Source: Microcoleus sp. FACHB-DQ6
GTDB taxonomy: Bacteria; Cyanobacteriota; Cyanobacteriia; Cyanobacteriales; Microcoleaceae
Assembly: GCA_014695175.1 (NCBI GenBank)
Contig: JACJNV010000386.1
Location: 1-60,639 of the forward strand
Length of the DNA: 60,639 nt
Direction of reading: 5' to 3'
The notes below the pieces were generated by a model that did not search any database, had not been told where the DNA came from, and was given only the letters and a program-made list of their open reading frames with translations. Within the stretch, counting starts at the first letter, position 1. The number at the start of each line of letters is the position of its first letter. The translations under genes and the position numbers were made by a program. Shown here piece after piece: positions 18,774 to 29,733 of the stretch.

Positions 18774-20900
18774 ATGGTTTCAGAAAAAAGTGCGATCGGC
18801 TCCAGATCGGGCAAATTCCGTCTCCGCAATGTCTTGGTAGTTCCCTTTGTTCTCCAAATTTTGGCTGCTGTTGGCTGCGTTGGCTATCTCTCTTACAGAA
18901 ACGGAGAGCAGATAGTCAACGATATTGTTAATCAGTTGCGGCAGGAAGTGAGTGCGAGAGTTTACGAACGTGTCCAAACCTATCTGGAAGATCCGCCCCT
19001 CGTGAATCAGATCAATTACGATGCTTTACGTCTGGGGGTGTTGAACTTTGACGATTTAGAGCAAACTCGACCCTATTTTTGGAAACAAGTTCTGCAATTT
19101 AATTCGATCGGTTACGCGGGAATTGCCAACGAAAAAGGTCAGTACCTGCGTGTGGGTTGGGTAAATCGGCTGGTTGGACTTGAACAACCTCAGCTTGCCC
19201 AGCAACTAATTCCCGGGAGTGGCGACTTGATATTTTACAACCTTGACGCTGATGGAAACCCGACAAAAATTGACAAAACCACGCCCAATTACGACGTTCG
19301 CACGCGCCCTTTTTACAGAGTTGTTGTTGAGAAGAAACAGGCAGCTTGGAGTGAAGTTTATATTAATTTTGGTTACGGTACGCTGCAAATTAATGCGAGT
19401 CTACCCTATTACGATGCCAAAGGCCAACTAATTGGCCTGCTGACTTGCCAGATGGGACTCGATCAAATTCGCCACTTCCTGCAAACCTTAAGGGTGGGTA
19501 ATTCCGGTCAAGTATTTATCATTGAACCCCAGGGTGAATTAATAGCCACCTCGGTTAAAGAACAGCCTCTTTCGGTGGGAACAGGCAAAGATACAAAGCG
19601 GATCAAAGCACAGGAAAGCAGCCACCCGCTGATGCGTCAAAGTGTGTTTGAGCTGCTCGATCGCTTCAAGCGTTTGGAAGACATCCATCAAACTGTTCAA
19701 CTTGACTTTAAGCTGAACGGTGAGCGGCAATTTATCCAAGTTTCTCCGCTAACTGACAAGTACGGTCTCAATTGGCTGATTGTAGTAGTAGTTCCTGAAG
19801 CGGACTTTATGGCGCAAATTTATGCTAACAGTCGCCACACCATTTTGCTGTGTATTGTGGCTCTAGTTGTCTCTGTTGGAGTGGGTATTTTCACCGCTAG
19901 CTGGATTACTCGCCCCCTGAATCAAATTGCTCAAGCTTCACAATATCTAGCAGGTGGTGCTCTCAACCAGAACGTTGATTCCAGTCGGATTTGGGAAATT
20001 GAAACCTTAACAAATTCCTTTAACAGCATGGCGAGACAACAGCAAGAATCCTTTGAAACGCTAGAAGATAAAGTCAAAGAACGTACCTCTGAACTCGCTA
20101 CAGCCACTAAACAAATTGCTGCTCTCAACCAGCGCCTGAAAGCGGAAAACCTCCGCATGAGTTCCGAGCTCGATATTCTCAAACAAATGCAGCAGTTGAT
20201 TCTGCCAAAACCTGCTGAACTTGCAGCCATTGAAGATTTAGATATTGCCGGATTTATGGAGCCAGCCTCGGAAGTAGGCGGTGATTACTACGACGTACTT
20301 TGTACGAACGGGGTTGTCACGATTTGCATTGGTGATGTCACCGGACACGGATTAGAAAGCGGCATTTTGATGGTGATGACTCAAGCTGCTGTCCGCACTC
20401 TTCAGGAAATGCAAGAATCCAACCCGGTGCGTTTTTTAGATACCCTCAACCGCACTATTTATAAAAATGTCCAGCGCATGAACTCCGACAAAAATATGAC
20501 ACTAGCTTTGCTCAACTATGCGGATCGCACAATTAGTATCAGCGGTCAACATGAGGAAACTCTTGTGGTTAGGAAAGGCGGTCAAATCCAGCGGATAGAC
20601 ACCATAAATTTAGGATTTCCGCTCGGGTTAGATGAGGATATTTCCGATTGGATTAGCCATGTTTTAGTCTACTTAGAACCTGGGGACGGGGTGGTGCTTT
20701 ATACTGACGGCATCCCCGAAGCTAGAAATATGCACAAAAAATTCTACGGTATCGAAAGACTCTGTGAAGTGGTTTCTCAAAACTGGCATTTGAGCGCCGA
20801 ACAAATTAAGGAAGCCGCCATCGATGATTGGCGACAATTTATTGGAAAACAAAAAGTATTTGATGACATTACCTTGCTTGTGGTCAAGAAAAGAGATTGA
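18774..20900 (+). CDS. Membrane-bound PP2C (SpoIIE/RsbU-type) phosphatase with Cache sensor and HAMP
   Basis: The 708 residues contain a membrane helix near the N-terminus (about 20-40), a large extracytoplasmic Cache-type sensor (about 45-355), a second helix (TILLCIVALVVSVGVGIF), a HAMP linker (RPLNQIAQASQYLAGG) and a coiled coil. The C-terminal part (about 485-708) is a SpoIIE-type PP2C domain with metal-binding acidic motifs EVGGDYYDV, GDVTGHG and YTDGIPEARN. Such enzymes dephosphorylate STAS anti-sigma antagonists. ATG 18774 is preferred; GTG 18762 is in frame upstream. From the coiled coil to the end it is nearly identical to the C-terminus of the giant kinase gene at 22860-28310. Predicted to report a periplasmic ligand to the switch proteins further downstream. 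Confidence 0.9.
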   Translation: MVSEKSAIGSRSGKFRLRNVLVVPFVLQILAAVGCVGYLSYRNGEQIVNDIVNQLRQEVSARVYERVQTYLEDPPLVNQINYDALRLGVLNFDDLEQTRPYFWKQVLQFNSIGYAGIANEKGQYLRVGWVNRLVGLEQPQLAQQLIPGSGDLIFYNLDADGNPTKIDKTTPNYDVRTRPFYRVVVEKKQAAWSEVYINFGYGTLQINASLPYYDAKGQLIGLLTCQMGLDQIRHFLQTLRVGNSGQVFIIEPQGELIATSVKEQPLSVGTGKDTKRIKAQESSHPLMRQSVFELLDRFKRLEDIHQTVQLDFKLNGERQFIQVSPLTDKYGLNWLIVVVVPEADFMAQIYANSRHTILLCIVALVVSVGVGIFTASWITRPLNQIAQASQYLAGGALNQNVDSSRIWEIETLTNSFNSMARQQQESFETLEDKVKERTSELATATKQIAALNQRLKAENLRMSSELDILKQMQQLILPKPAELAAIEDLDIAGFMEPASEVGGDYYDVLCTNGVVTICIGDVTGHGLESGILMVMTQAAVRTLQEMQESNPVRFLDTLNRTIYKNVQRMNSDKNMTLALLNYADRTISISGQHEETLVVRKGGQIQRIDTINLGFPLGLDEDISDWISHVLVYLEPGDGVVLYTDGIPEARNMHKKFYGIERLCEVVSQNWHLSAEQIKEAAIDDWRQFIGKQKVFDDITLLVVKKRD

Positions 20901-21070
20901 GTTTTGCCTGTTTTAATTATTGCTTTATTCACCGAATGTTGCTTTTATAAAAACCGATATTTAGTATTATTAACGCCTGTATTTTTTCTAAAAATATATA
21001 TGAATAAAATTTTAGAAAAGGCTGGATCTACCGCCTTAGTGATTAAAGCTCTATTCTGCTCTATAAATAA

Positions 21071-22730
21071 ATGACAAACAGCATCTTTCGACTACTGTCA
21101 ATCTTCTTAACTATCGCAGTAATAACTCTGTTTCCCGGAGTTGCTAATGCAGCAGGTCAGATTTCCCTTCACAATTCTACTAACCAGCCAATTACCTGTT
21201 ATGCTGCTGGCGAGATTCGCCACACGGTTAAGCAAAATACACAGACGATGGCCCTCTCACAAGGCGAAACTCTTGCACTCAAGCCACAGGATTTCTCGAC
21301 GCAAAAGATCGATCGCGTGGAGTGTGCGGGATACAATGTGCACAATCTGAACGTCACCGCAAATAGTCCCGATCGCTATTTATCTTTCATCGGTCAAGCC
21401 CAGCAGACTTTATCGCTATTGTTGTACCCCTATTTACCGACAACGCCAGAAGCAAATTTTCCGCCGATGGTACAGCGGATTGTTAATGAGTTGCAACAGA
21501 AAAATCCCCAGATTTGGCTCAATGCAGTAATGACTTAAGATTTAGAATATGACACCTATACCTACAGCAATTTACCGAATGTTCTGGGTAAAAATGGATT
21601 TAATTGAGTTGAAATTGATACCTTAATGTTAGGTGATGCAGTCGAGAATCATTTGATTCTTCCAGCTTATCCAGCAATATCAAATTAAAAGTTTTGGCAA
21701 GTAGGTCTAGAAGCATCAACTTACAAAAATCAACTCGACGGTTTTCCGACTTGGCTGTGTTCGTATTTTTTATTCGGGGAAAACCCGGATATTTTGCAAG
21801 TTAAATCAGTGCCGCGATTAATTAATTATTTATCTCACACACCACCCGTAAAACCGCGATTAATTGCCAATTTTAACAGTGACTGGAATGCGATCGGCTT
21901 TTATTTGGATGGCTATACAGACTTGTTTGGGTTTGAGCAAGTGATAGAAGCTTTGGAAAAACCGCTCGATCCGCAGGTAATGAACAATTTAGTAGAAAAT
22001 TCTTCGGAATGTGCAGTCAATGGTACAAATGGCTGTGTCAACAACTACTATAATCAACATCCCAACGCGGGATACCAGGACTTTTTAGCAGGAGCCAGCA
22101 GCTTTATTGGCTTTTCGGAAAATTCTTTTTATATCCGCTTGTCCGATACCCAAAAGCTACCTCTTTTTGCAACACCAGCTCCCTAGGCTCAGGAACTTAA
22201 ACCCTTGGTTTTTGCTGATACTTTAGCTGTAAATTATTCTCGATGTAACAATCAAGATTCTCAGGCTAATGCTGTCAAGTTTATCGACTACATGAGCAGC
22301 GTTGATACCAAACTATGGATTGCTTTTAGCGAAGATTTAGATAGCGGTACGCCACCCCAGCGAGCGCTACCAGCCATCAAAGCTTTCTACGACCAGCCAT
22401 GAGTCCAGCAAGACGAACTATACCCGCCATTCCCAGCAGTAATCAAGAACCCAAACGCAAATTTCCCTAACTCTATTTCAGACAATAAAAAAATAGCGAT
22501 GTACCAAGAAATTTGTCCGGAATTCAACCAACAGGAACCTGAATATCCCAAATGTGACTTTACCAGGCGATCGATCCTACGAAGCAAGCGCTTCCAAGGT
22601 TTTTAACACAATTGATGTGATTCGCGATCGGTTAGGGCTCGATCATTGTTTTTTGGTCAAATCTTCCCTAAACCTTGCCGGCTGTAGTAAACTAATCACT
22701 AAGGACCGCGAACTTTTTTATATTCCTTAA
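21071..22730 (+). pseudogene. Exported thiaminase I-like/solute-binding-like protein, broken by five stops and a frameshift
   Basis: One frame runs from ATG 21071 to about 22570, interrupted by in-frame stops at 21536, 21605, 21686, 22184 and 22400, and then continues one frame over to the stop at 22728-22730. It begins with a signal peptide (IFLTIAVITLFPGVANAAG). The body resembles thiamine pyridinylase (thiaminase I) or related two-lobed binding proteins: TLSLLLYPYLPTT, GFPTWLCSYFLFGENPD, FLAGASSFIGFSE and QRALPAIKAFYDQP. Cysteines are frequent (ECAVNGTNGC). Because the frame is held for 1.5 kb, loss looks recent. The thiaminase label rests on recalled motif similarity and is moderate; the status as a pseudogene is firm unless stop readthrough operates. 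Confidence 0.75.
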
Positions 22731-22859
22731 ACTAAAAGCTTACTACGATTTAGCAACCTGAGCGGTGGTAAGTACGTTCTGAATCGCTGAAACCATTGCC
22801 CCCAATTGCATCGCTCCATCGATTTTTGCCTTCTTCCTTTAAGATATACTATAGTAACT

Positions 22860-25800
22860 ATGACCCTGATATCAATTCCCGGCTACCGGGCGATCGAACA
22901 ACTCTACTCAGGCTCTAGAACCTTGGTTTACCGAGGCTTTTCTGAATCAGACAATCAACCAGTCGTCATCAAACTGCTCAAATCAGATTATCCCACTTTC
23001 AGCGAACTGGTGCAGTTTCGCAATCAGTACACCATTGCCAAAAATATTGAAAATTCCGGTATTGTCAAACACTTAAGTCTGGAAGTATACCGTAACGGTT
23101 TTGCCTTAGTGATGGAGGATTTTGGCGGAATTTCTCTAGCAGAATACATCACCAATGAGACTTGGAACCTCAAGGACAAAATTACCAATACCCTAGAAAA
23201 TTTTTTACAAATTGCCCTGAAAATTTGCTCTTGTTTAGAATCAATATATAACAACAAAGTTATTCACAAAGATATCAAACCCCAGAACATTATAATTAAC
23301 CCTACAACTCAAGAAGTTAAAATAATAGACTTTAGTATTTCCTCGCTTTTGCCTCGAGAAAATCCAGAAATTAAAAATCCCAACATCTTAGAAGGGACAT
23401 TAGCTTATATGTCTCCAGAACAAACTGGAAGAATGAATCGTGGGATTGACTACCGCACCGATTTTTACTCGCTTGGAGTAACTTTTTACGAACTGTTGAC
23501 AGGACAATTGCCATTCCAATCTAACGAGCCGATGGAATTGGTTCACTCTCACATTGCTCGCCAGCCAATTCACCCGATCGCCCTCAATCCTGCCATCCCC
23601 CAAGTATTGAATGACATAGTGCTCAAACTTATGGCGAAAACAGCCGAAGCACGCTATCAAACAGTTGGTGGCATCAAACACGATTTAGAAAAATGCTTAA
23701 AAGAATACTCAGATCGTGGCACTATTCAACTGTTTGAACTAGGAAGCAGAGACATTCCCGAACGCTTTGTGATTCCCGAAAAACTTTACGGCAGAGAAAC
23801 CGAAGTTTTGGCTCTATTAGCAGCCTTCCACCGCGTCGCCTGTCCCCAAGAAAATTCCGCAGCCGCGGATTTGGAGGTTTCCCCTAGTAGCAGCCGAGAG
23901 CCTCAGAAACTCCCCCCTAGAGCTACTACCGAAATCATGTTGGTAGCAGGCTTTTCCGGGATTGGCAAAACCGCTGTGGTGAACGAAGTTCACAAGCCAA
24001 TCGTCCAGCAGCGGGGATACTTTATCAAGGGGAAATTCGATCAATTCAGGCGCGATATTCCATTCTCAGCATGGGTACAAGCTTTGCAAAGTTTCCTGCA
24101 GCAATTACTGACAGAAAGCGTTACTCAAGTTCAGCAGTGGCAAGCCCAAATATTGTCCGCTTTAGGCGATAAGGCTCAGGTAATTATTGATGTTATCCCA
24201 GAATTAGAACTGCTGATTGGCAAGCAACCTGCTGTCCAGGAATTAGAAGCCAATCCTGCACAAAATTGTTTCAATCTGTTATTTCAAAAGTTCATTCGTG
24301 TCTTTGCTACCAAAAATCACCCCTTAGTGATCTTCTTAGATGATTTGCAATGGGCAGATTCAGCATCTCTGAAACTAATGCAATTGTTGCTCGGCGAATC
24401 AGAAGGTCAACATTTGCTGCTAATTGGCGCTTATCGAGATAATGAAGTTTCCAGCGTTCATCCATTAATGCTGACTTTATCAGAGATTCGCAATCTACCA
24501 AATCGCAGTATCGATCGCCCAGCCCCTATAATTAATCAAATTACTCTCGCGCCACTTTCAAAAATTGACTTAAATCGTCTAGTTGCTGATGCTTTAAGTT
24601 GTCCGCCATATCGCTCTATTTCTTTAACAGAATTGATTTTTCAAAAAACTAAAGGCAATCCTTTTTTTAGCAATCAATTTCTCAGAAAGCTGCATGAAGA
24701 TAAGTTAATCTATTTCGATTTTACCCCGTTGGATGGGGGAGAAAGGGGTGGTTGGCAGTGCGATATTACTAAAATTAGAGAATTGGCAGTCAGCGATGAT
24801 GTCGTCGAATTTATGGCTAATCAATTGCAAAAATTGCCGCTAAATACTCAAAACCTTTTAAAAATAGCTGCTTGTATGGGCAGTCAATTTGATTTAGAAA
24901 CCTTAGCTGTTGTTTGTGAAAAATCTCAAATAGACACTGCGGCTGATTTATGGAAAGCATTGCAAGAAGGTCTAATTTTACCGCAAAGTGAAGTTTACCA
25001 ATTTTTTGCAGATGATGGGGAGTCTGCACCATTAGCTGTTGCCGATTGTCAATTGCCCAGTTACAAATTTTTGCACGATCGCGTTCAACAAGCTTCTTAT
25101 TCTTTGATTCCCGAGGAGGCAAAACAGTCAACTCACCTAAAAATTGGCAGATTGTTGTTGAGTAATACCCCAGATGATGAAAAAGAAGAGCGGATATTTG
25201 ATATTGTCAACCACTTGAATATTGGAGTGGAATTAATTGTCGATCGCACCGAAAGAAATCAACTAGCTTCCTTGAACTTAATGGCGGGATGTAAAGCTAA
25301 AAATTCTACAGCTTATGCTGCTGCTGTGGATTATTTAAGTATCGGCAGAAAACTGCTAGCAGATGATAGCTGGACAAATTTATACGACTTGACGATCGAT
25401 CTTTATGTAGAAGCGGTTGAAGCCGAATATTTGAATACCAATTTCGATTTGTCGCACCAACTGGCGGAAATAGTTCTATGTCGAGCGCACAATCTCCTCG
25501 ATCAATTCAGAGTTTACGAAGCGCAAATTCAGTCTTATATTGCTCAAAATCAGATGAAATCGGCAGTAGATACTGGATTGCAAGTTTTGGGAATGCTGGG
25601 TGTTTCTTTGGAAACAGAACTTCCCGCTACAGTAGAGATATCTGCCTTAGCTAATTTGCCTCAAATTAATAATCCTTATAAAATTGCTGCTTTGAGGATT
25701 TTATGTGCGATCGCTTCTGCCGCTTATCTAGCTAGTCCAGAACTTTACCCAGCCGTTGTGTTTACAATGGCACATATTTGTAGCAAATATGGGAACTCTG

Positions 25801-28310
25801 CACCGGCTAGTTATGCCTATGCTTGTTGCAGTTTAATCTGTGAAGTAATCGGAGAAATTGAATTAGGCTATCAATACGGCAAACTATCTTTGCAGGTATT
25901 AGATAAATTCCCATCCCAAGAATTTCACTCGAAAGTTCTGATGGTGTACAATGCTTGCGTGAGACATTGGAAAGAACCCAGTCGATCGAGCATAGCGTCT
26001 TTGGTATCAGCAGTCCAAAGCGGTTTAGAAACGGGCGATATCGAGTATGCTTGCTATTCGGCTATGTATCTTTGCATCTACAGCTTTTTTAGCGGTGAAA
26101 ACTTAAGAGCGGTAGATACAAAATACGAGCAGTATCTCGAGCTAATGCTGAATTCCCAACAAGAATATCAGACTTATTATACTAAAATATGGCGACAACT
26201 TACATTAAACTTACAAGGATTAGCTGAGGACAATTGTCGGTTAGTTGGCGAGAGTTTTAATGAAGATGAAATGTTACCAGTTTTGCTGGCAGCAAATAAT
26301 GTCTCTTCTCTCTTTGGGGTTTATTTTGCTAAATTGGTTGTGAATTATTTGTTTGGCAATCGCGATCGGGCTGTGGAAAATGCCCAGCTAGCAGAGCAAT
26401 ATGTCGCGGGTGTCGGCTCGTTGATGATGGTTCCCCAGTACAATTTTTACCATTCCCTCGCCCTGGTGGCACTGTATCCCCATGCTGATTCGATCGCTCA
26501 AGAACAATACTTGAACCAAGTTGCAGCCAATCAGGAAAAAATGCAAACTTGGGCCTTCCATGCACCCATGAATTATCAGCACAAGTATGACTTAGTAGCC
26601 GCAGAAATAGCACGAGTATTGGGACACAGGCTCGAAGCAATGGATTTGTACGATCGCGCCATTGCTACGGCAAAAGAAAACCAATACCTCCAAGAAGAAG
26701 CACTAGCAGGTGAATTGGCAGCTAAATTCTACCTTGAATTAGGCAAATATAAAATTGCCCGCGTCTATCTAACGGACGCTTACTACGCTTATGCTCGCTG
26801 GGGATCTCCAGCAAAAATTCATGATTTAGAACAAAAATATCCCCAATTACTCTACCAGATTCTCGAACAAAAAACAAGTTTGTATGCGGGAGATACAATC
26901 GATCAAACTCTAGTCGAACCCCTCACCTCTACTGGCAATAATATTAGCAATATGCTGGATTTGGCAACAGTTATTAAAGCTTCTCAAGCCATATCGGGAG
27001 AAATAAACGTCGAGGAATTACTATCAACTTTGATCGGAGTTTTGACCCAAAATGCGGGAGCCTCAAAAGGCTCTATCATTTTAGAAAGAGCTGGCCAATT
27101 ATCGATTGTTGCTAAATGCTTAGACGAGCGCTGCTATTTACCCAATATTCCCCTTTCTCAAAGTCACAATCTTCCCATCACTGCCATTAACTACGTCTGG
27201 CGTACCAGAGAAACCTTGGTAATTAATGATATTGCTACTGAAAACATCTTTGCGGCTGACCCCTACATTATTCAGCACCAACCTAAATCTGTATTGTGTA
27301 CTCCCATAGTTAACCAAGGTAAAGCGATCGGCATTTTGTACTTAGAAAATAGTCTCGCCCCAGGTGCATTTACTCCTGACAGGTTGGAAGTCTTAAAAAT
27401 TCTCTCTTCCCAAGCAGCAATTTCGCTGGAGAATGCTCTGCTATATCAAACTCTAGAAGATAAAGTTGAAGAACGTACAGCCCAACTAGCCCAAGCGAAT
27501 CAGGCAATTTCTGCCCTCAACCAACGCCTCAAAAACGAAAATCTGCGGATGAGTGCCGAACTCGATATCCTCAAACAAATGCAGCAGTTAATTCTGCCCA
27601 AACCTGCGGAATTAGCTGCAATTGCAGAGTTAGATATCGCTGGCTTTATGGAACCTGCAGATGAAGTTGGTGGCGATTACTACGACGTACTTTGTACTGA
27701 CGGGGTGGTTACGCTCTGTATTGGTGATGTCACCGGACACGGACTAGAAAGCGGAATTTTGATGGTAATGACTCAAGCTGCTGTTCGCGCTTTGAAAGAA
27801 GTTCAAGAAATAGAGCCCGTTCGCTTTTTAGATACCCTCAACCGCACTATTTATAAAAATATCCAGCGGATGAACTCGGACAAAAATATGACCCTAGCTT
27901 TGCTCAACTACGCCGATAGCACAATTAGTATCAGCGGTCAACACGAGGAAACTATTGTGGTCAGGAAAGGCGGTCAAATCCAGCGGATAGACACAATAAA
28001 TTTGGGATTTCCGATCGGCTTAGATGAGGATATTTCCGGTTGGATTAGCCATGTTTTAGTAGACTTAGAACCGGGGGACGGGGTGGTGCTTTATACTGAC
28101 GGCATCCCCGAAGCTAGGAATATGCACAAAAAATTCTACGGTATTGAAAGACTCTGTGAAGTGGTTTCTCAAAACTGGCATTTGAGCGCAGAACAAATCA
28201 AGGAAGCCACCATCGATGATTTGCGAAAATTTATTGGAAAACAAAAGGTATTTGATGATATTACTTTGCTAGTATTGAAGCAACAGGGAAATATTGTGCA
28301 TAATTTATGA
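22860..28310 (+). CDS. Giant Ser/Thr kinase - AAA ATPase - GAF - PP2C phosphatase fusion
   Basis: A protein of 1816 residues. Residues 1-270 form a Hanks-type kinase: invariant lysine in VVIKLLK, catalytic loop HKDIKPQN, DFS in place of DFG, and GTLAYMSPEQTGR. An AAA ATPase (about 300-650) has Walker A GFSGIGKTA and LVIFLDDLQWAD. A long helical TPR-like region (about 650-1350), a GAF (about 1367-1530), a coiled coil and a SpoIIE-type PP2C domain (EVGGDYYDV, GDVTGHG, YTDGIPEARN) follow. Kinase and phosphatase in one chain could both write and erase signals. ATG 22860 fits the family start MTLISIPGY; the frame is open from 22806. The PP2C part is almost the same as that of the gene at 18774. 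Probable input to the ATP-binding/STAS pair downstream. Confidence 0.92.
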   Translation: MTLISIPGYRAIEQLYSGSRTLVYRGFSESDNQPVVIKLLKSDYPTFSELVQFRNQYTIAKNIENSGIVKHLSLEVYRNGFALVMEDFGGISLAEYITNETWNLKDKITNTLENFLQIALKICSCLESIYNNKVIHKDIKPQNIIINPTTQEVKIIDFSISSLLPRENPEIKNPNILEGTLAYMSPEQTGRMNRGIDYRTDFYSLGVTFYELLTGQLPFQSNEPMELVHSHIARQPIHPIALNPAIPQVLNDIVLKLMAKTAEARYQTVGGIKHDLEKCLKEYSDRGTIQLFELGSRDIPERFVIPEKLYGRETEVLALLAAFHRVACPQENSAAADLEVSPSSSREPQKLPPRATTEIMLVAGFSGIGKTAVVNEVHKPIVQQRGYFIKGKFDQFRRDIPFSAWVQALQSFLQQLLTESVTQVQQWQAQILSALGDKAQVIIDVIPELELLIGKQPAVQELEANPAQNCFNLLFQKFIRVFATKNHPLVIFLDDLQWADSASLKLMQLLLGESEGQHLLLIGAYRDNEVSSVHPLMLTLSEIRNLPNRSIDRPAPIINQITLAPLSKIDLNRLVADALSCPPYRSISLTELIFQKTKGNPFFSNQFLRKLHEDKLIYFDFTPLDGGERGGWQCDITKIRELAVSDDVVEFMANQLQKLPLNTQNLLKIAACMGSQFDLETLAVVCEKSQIDTAADLWKALQEGLILPQSEVYQFFADDGESAPLAVADCQLPSYKFLHDRVQQASYSLIPEEAKQSTHLKIGRLLLSNTPDDEKEERIFDIVNHLNIGVELIVDRTERNQLASLNLMAGCKAKNSTAYAAAVDYLSIGRKLLADDSWTNLYDLTIDLYVEAVEAEYLNTNFDLSHQLAEIVLCRAHNLLDQFRVYEAQIQSYIAQNQMKSAVDTGLQVLGMLGVSLETELPATVEISALANLPQINNPYKIAALRILCAIASAAYLASPELYPAVVFTMAHICSKYGNSAPASYAYACCSLICEVIGEIELGYQYGKLSLQVLDKFPSQEFHSKVLMVYNACVRHWKEPSRSSIASLVSAVQSGLETGDIEYACYSAMYLCIYSFFSGENLRAVDTKYEQYLELMLNSQQEYQTYYTKIWRQLTLNLQGLAEDNCRLVGESFNEDEMLPVLLAANNVSSLFGVYFAKLVVNYLFGNRDRAVENAQLAEQYVAGVGSLMMVPQYNFYHSLALVALYPHADSIAQEQYLNQVAANQEKMQTWAFHAPMNYQHKYDLVAAEIARVLGHRLEAMDLYDRAIATAKENQYLQEEALAGELAAKFYLELGKYKIARVYLTDAYYAYARWGSPAKIHDLEQKYPQLLYQILEQKTSLYAGDTIDQTLVEPLTSTGNNISNMLDLATVIKASQAISGEINVEELLSTLIGVLTQNAGASKGSIILERAGQLSIVAKCLDERCYLPNIPLSQSHNLPITAINYVWRTRETLVINDIATENIFAADPYIIQHQPKSVLCTPIVNQGKAIGILYLENSLAPGAFTPDRLEVLKILSSQAAISLENALLYQTLEDKVEERTAQLAQANQAISALNQRLKNENLRMSAELDILKQMQQLILPKPAELAAIAELDIAGFMEPADEVGGDYYDVLCTDGVVTLCIGDVTGHGLESGILMVMTQAAVRALKEVQEIEPVRFLDTLNRTIYKNIQRMNSDKNMTLALLNYADSTISISGQHEETIVVRKGGQIQRIDTINLGFPIGLDEDISGWISHVLVDLEPGDGVVLYTDGIPEARNMHKKFYGIERLCEVVSQNWHLSAEQIKEATIDDLRKFIGKQKVFDDITLLVLKQQGNIVHNL

Positions 28311-28466
28311 TTGACGGTAGTCAACCCGGTGTCTACAAGAGGTCTTGGATTTAGTGCTCAAGCATCGAAGCAGAAACAGGATTTCGAGTTCCGCGCCTGT
28401 AAGTTATAATAATTTATAGCGAGGAAGTCAAACAATTTTGCGCTTCCAGATTCGGAAGTATAAATT

Positions 28467-29702
28467 ATGAAACCCAAAATAAATTTAGCACCATCTAAAT
28501 CTCCCGAAGAACTCCATATCCAGCTACAGGAGTTGAGCCAAAAACTTGAGGAAGTCGAGGATGAAAAAAATAGCTATGAAACCTTAGTAGAAATTATTAC
28601 ACAACACTCCACCGATCTGGAAAACCAGATCCGTCATAAAAACCGAGAGATGCAGACTTACATCGAGCAGGTAAAAAAGGTTATAGATGCAGCTATTGCT
28701 GTAAAAAACAATAGCTTTCAACCCCAGATATTGTCAGATGTGGCAGCGCGCAGTGATGCACTGGGAGAACTGGCACAGGTATTTTCGCATATGGTGCAAA
28801 CCGTGAAAGCGCGGGAACAAGAATTAGAGAAACTTTTGCAGGCTTACGGACGTTTCGTTCCCGATGAATTTCTCCAATTTCTCGGCAAGCAGAGCATGGT
28901 TGATTTCCAGCTTGGAGATCACGTGAGCAAAGAGATGGCAATTATGTTTTCCGATATGCGTTCGTTCACCACGATGGCGGAGCAAATGACTCCTCAAGAA
29001 AACTTTGACTTCATCAATAACTATTTACAGCAAATTAGTCCCGAAATTCGGAAGCACAACGGTTTTATTGTCAAGTATATTGGAGATGGAGTTATGGCAG
29101 TTTTTCCTGATGGCGTGGATGATGCTATTCAGGCAGGAATTGTGAAATTGGAGCAGTTGCAGAAATACAATCACAGCCGTAAAATAAATGGGGATATACC
29201 GCTGAAGATTGGCATTGGTATCCATGTGGGTGATACGATGGTTGGGATTATTGGAGACGCGAATCGGATGCAAGCAGATGCGCTCTCCGATCATGTCAAT
29301 CTCACCGCTCGTCTGGAAGGTTTGACTAAGTATTATGGCGTATCTTTATTAATTTCTGGAGATGTGGTACAACGTTTGAGTCAACCCGAAAAGTATCATA
29401 TCCGTTTTTTGGATCGGGCTATTGTCAAAGGTAGACAAGAAGCCATTACAGTTTGTGAGGTGTTAGATGTTGAAGTAGAACCAGTGCGATCGCTCAAAAT
29501 TCACACTTTGCCTATATTTGAGGAGGGACTCCAAGAATATTGTCAGGGAAATTTTGCTAAGGCCAGAGTTTGTTTTGAACAAATAGTAGCCCTAAATCCA
29601 GATGACAAGCCCAGTCAACTTTACCTAAAACGCATCCAATCGCTGTTAGAAAATAGTATTCCTGCTAACTGGGATGGCGTGTGGAAATTCACCCAGAAGT
29701 GA
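28467..29702 (+). CDS. Soluble class III adenylate cyclase with coiled coil and TPR-like tail
   Basis: 411 residues. A coiled coil occupies about 10-90 and 105-135, with no membrane helix. The cyclase domain (about 150-335) has the first metal aspartate in IMFSDMRSF, the second in KYIGDGVMAVF with the preceding lysine, and ALSDHVNLTARLE carrying the second adenine-selecting position (Asp) and the catalytic arginine. These residues fit an active adenylate cyclase. The end (FEEGLQEYCQGNFAKARVCFEQIVALNPDD) is one TPR-like unit, common in cyclases of this type. It ends 31 bp before the ATP-binding protein gene, so cyclase, switch protein and STAS protein probably form one operon. Confidence 0.9.
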   Translation: MKPKINLAPSKSPEELHIQLQELSQKLEEVEDEKNSYETLVEIITQHSTDLENQIRHKNREMQTYIEQVKKVIDAAIAVKNNSFQPQILSDVAARSDALGELAQVFSHMVQTVKAREQELEKLLQAYGRFVPDEFLQFLGKQSMVDFQLGDHVSKEMAIMFSDMRSFTTMAEQMTPQENFDFINNYLQQISPEIRKHNGFIVKYIGDGVMAVFPDGVDDAIQAGIVKLEQLQKYNHSRKINGDIPLKIGIGIHVGDTMVGIIGDANRMQADALSDHVNLTARLEGLTKYYGVSLLISGDVVQRLSQPEKYHIRFLDRAIVKGRQEAITVCEVLDVEVEPVRSLKIHTLPIFEEGLQEYCQGNFAKARVCFEQIVALNPDDKPSQLYLKRIQSLLENSIPANWDGVWKFTQK

Positions 29703-29733
29703 CATTAATACATCTATTGGAGGGAGAGAAATC

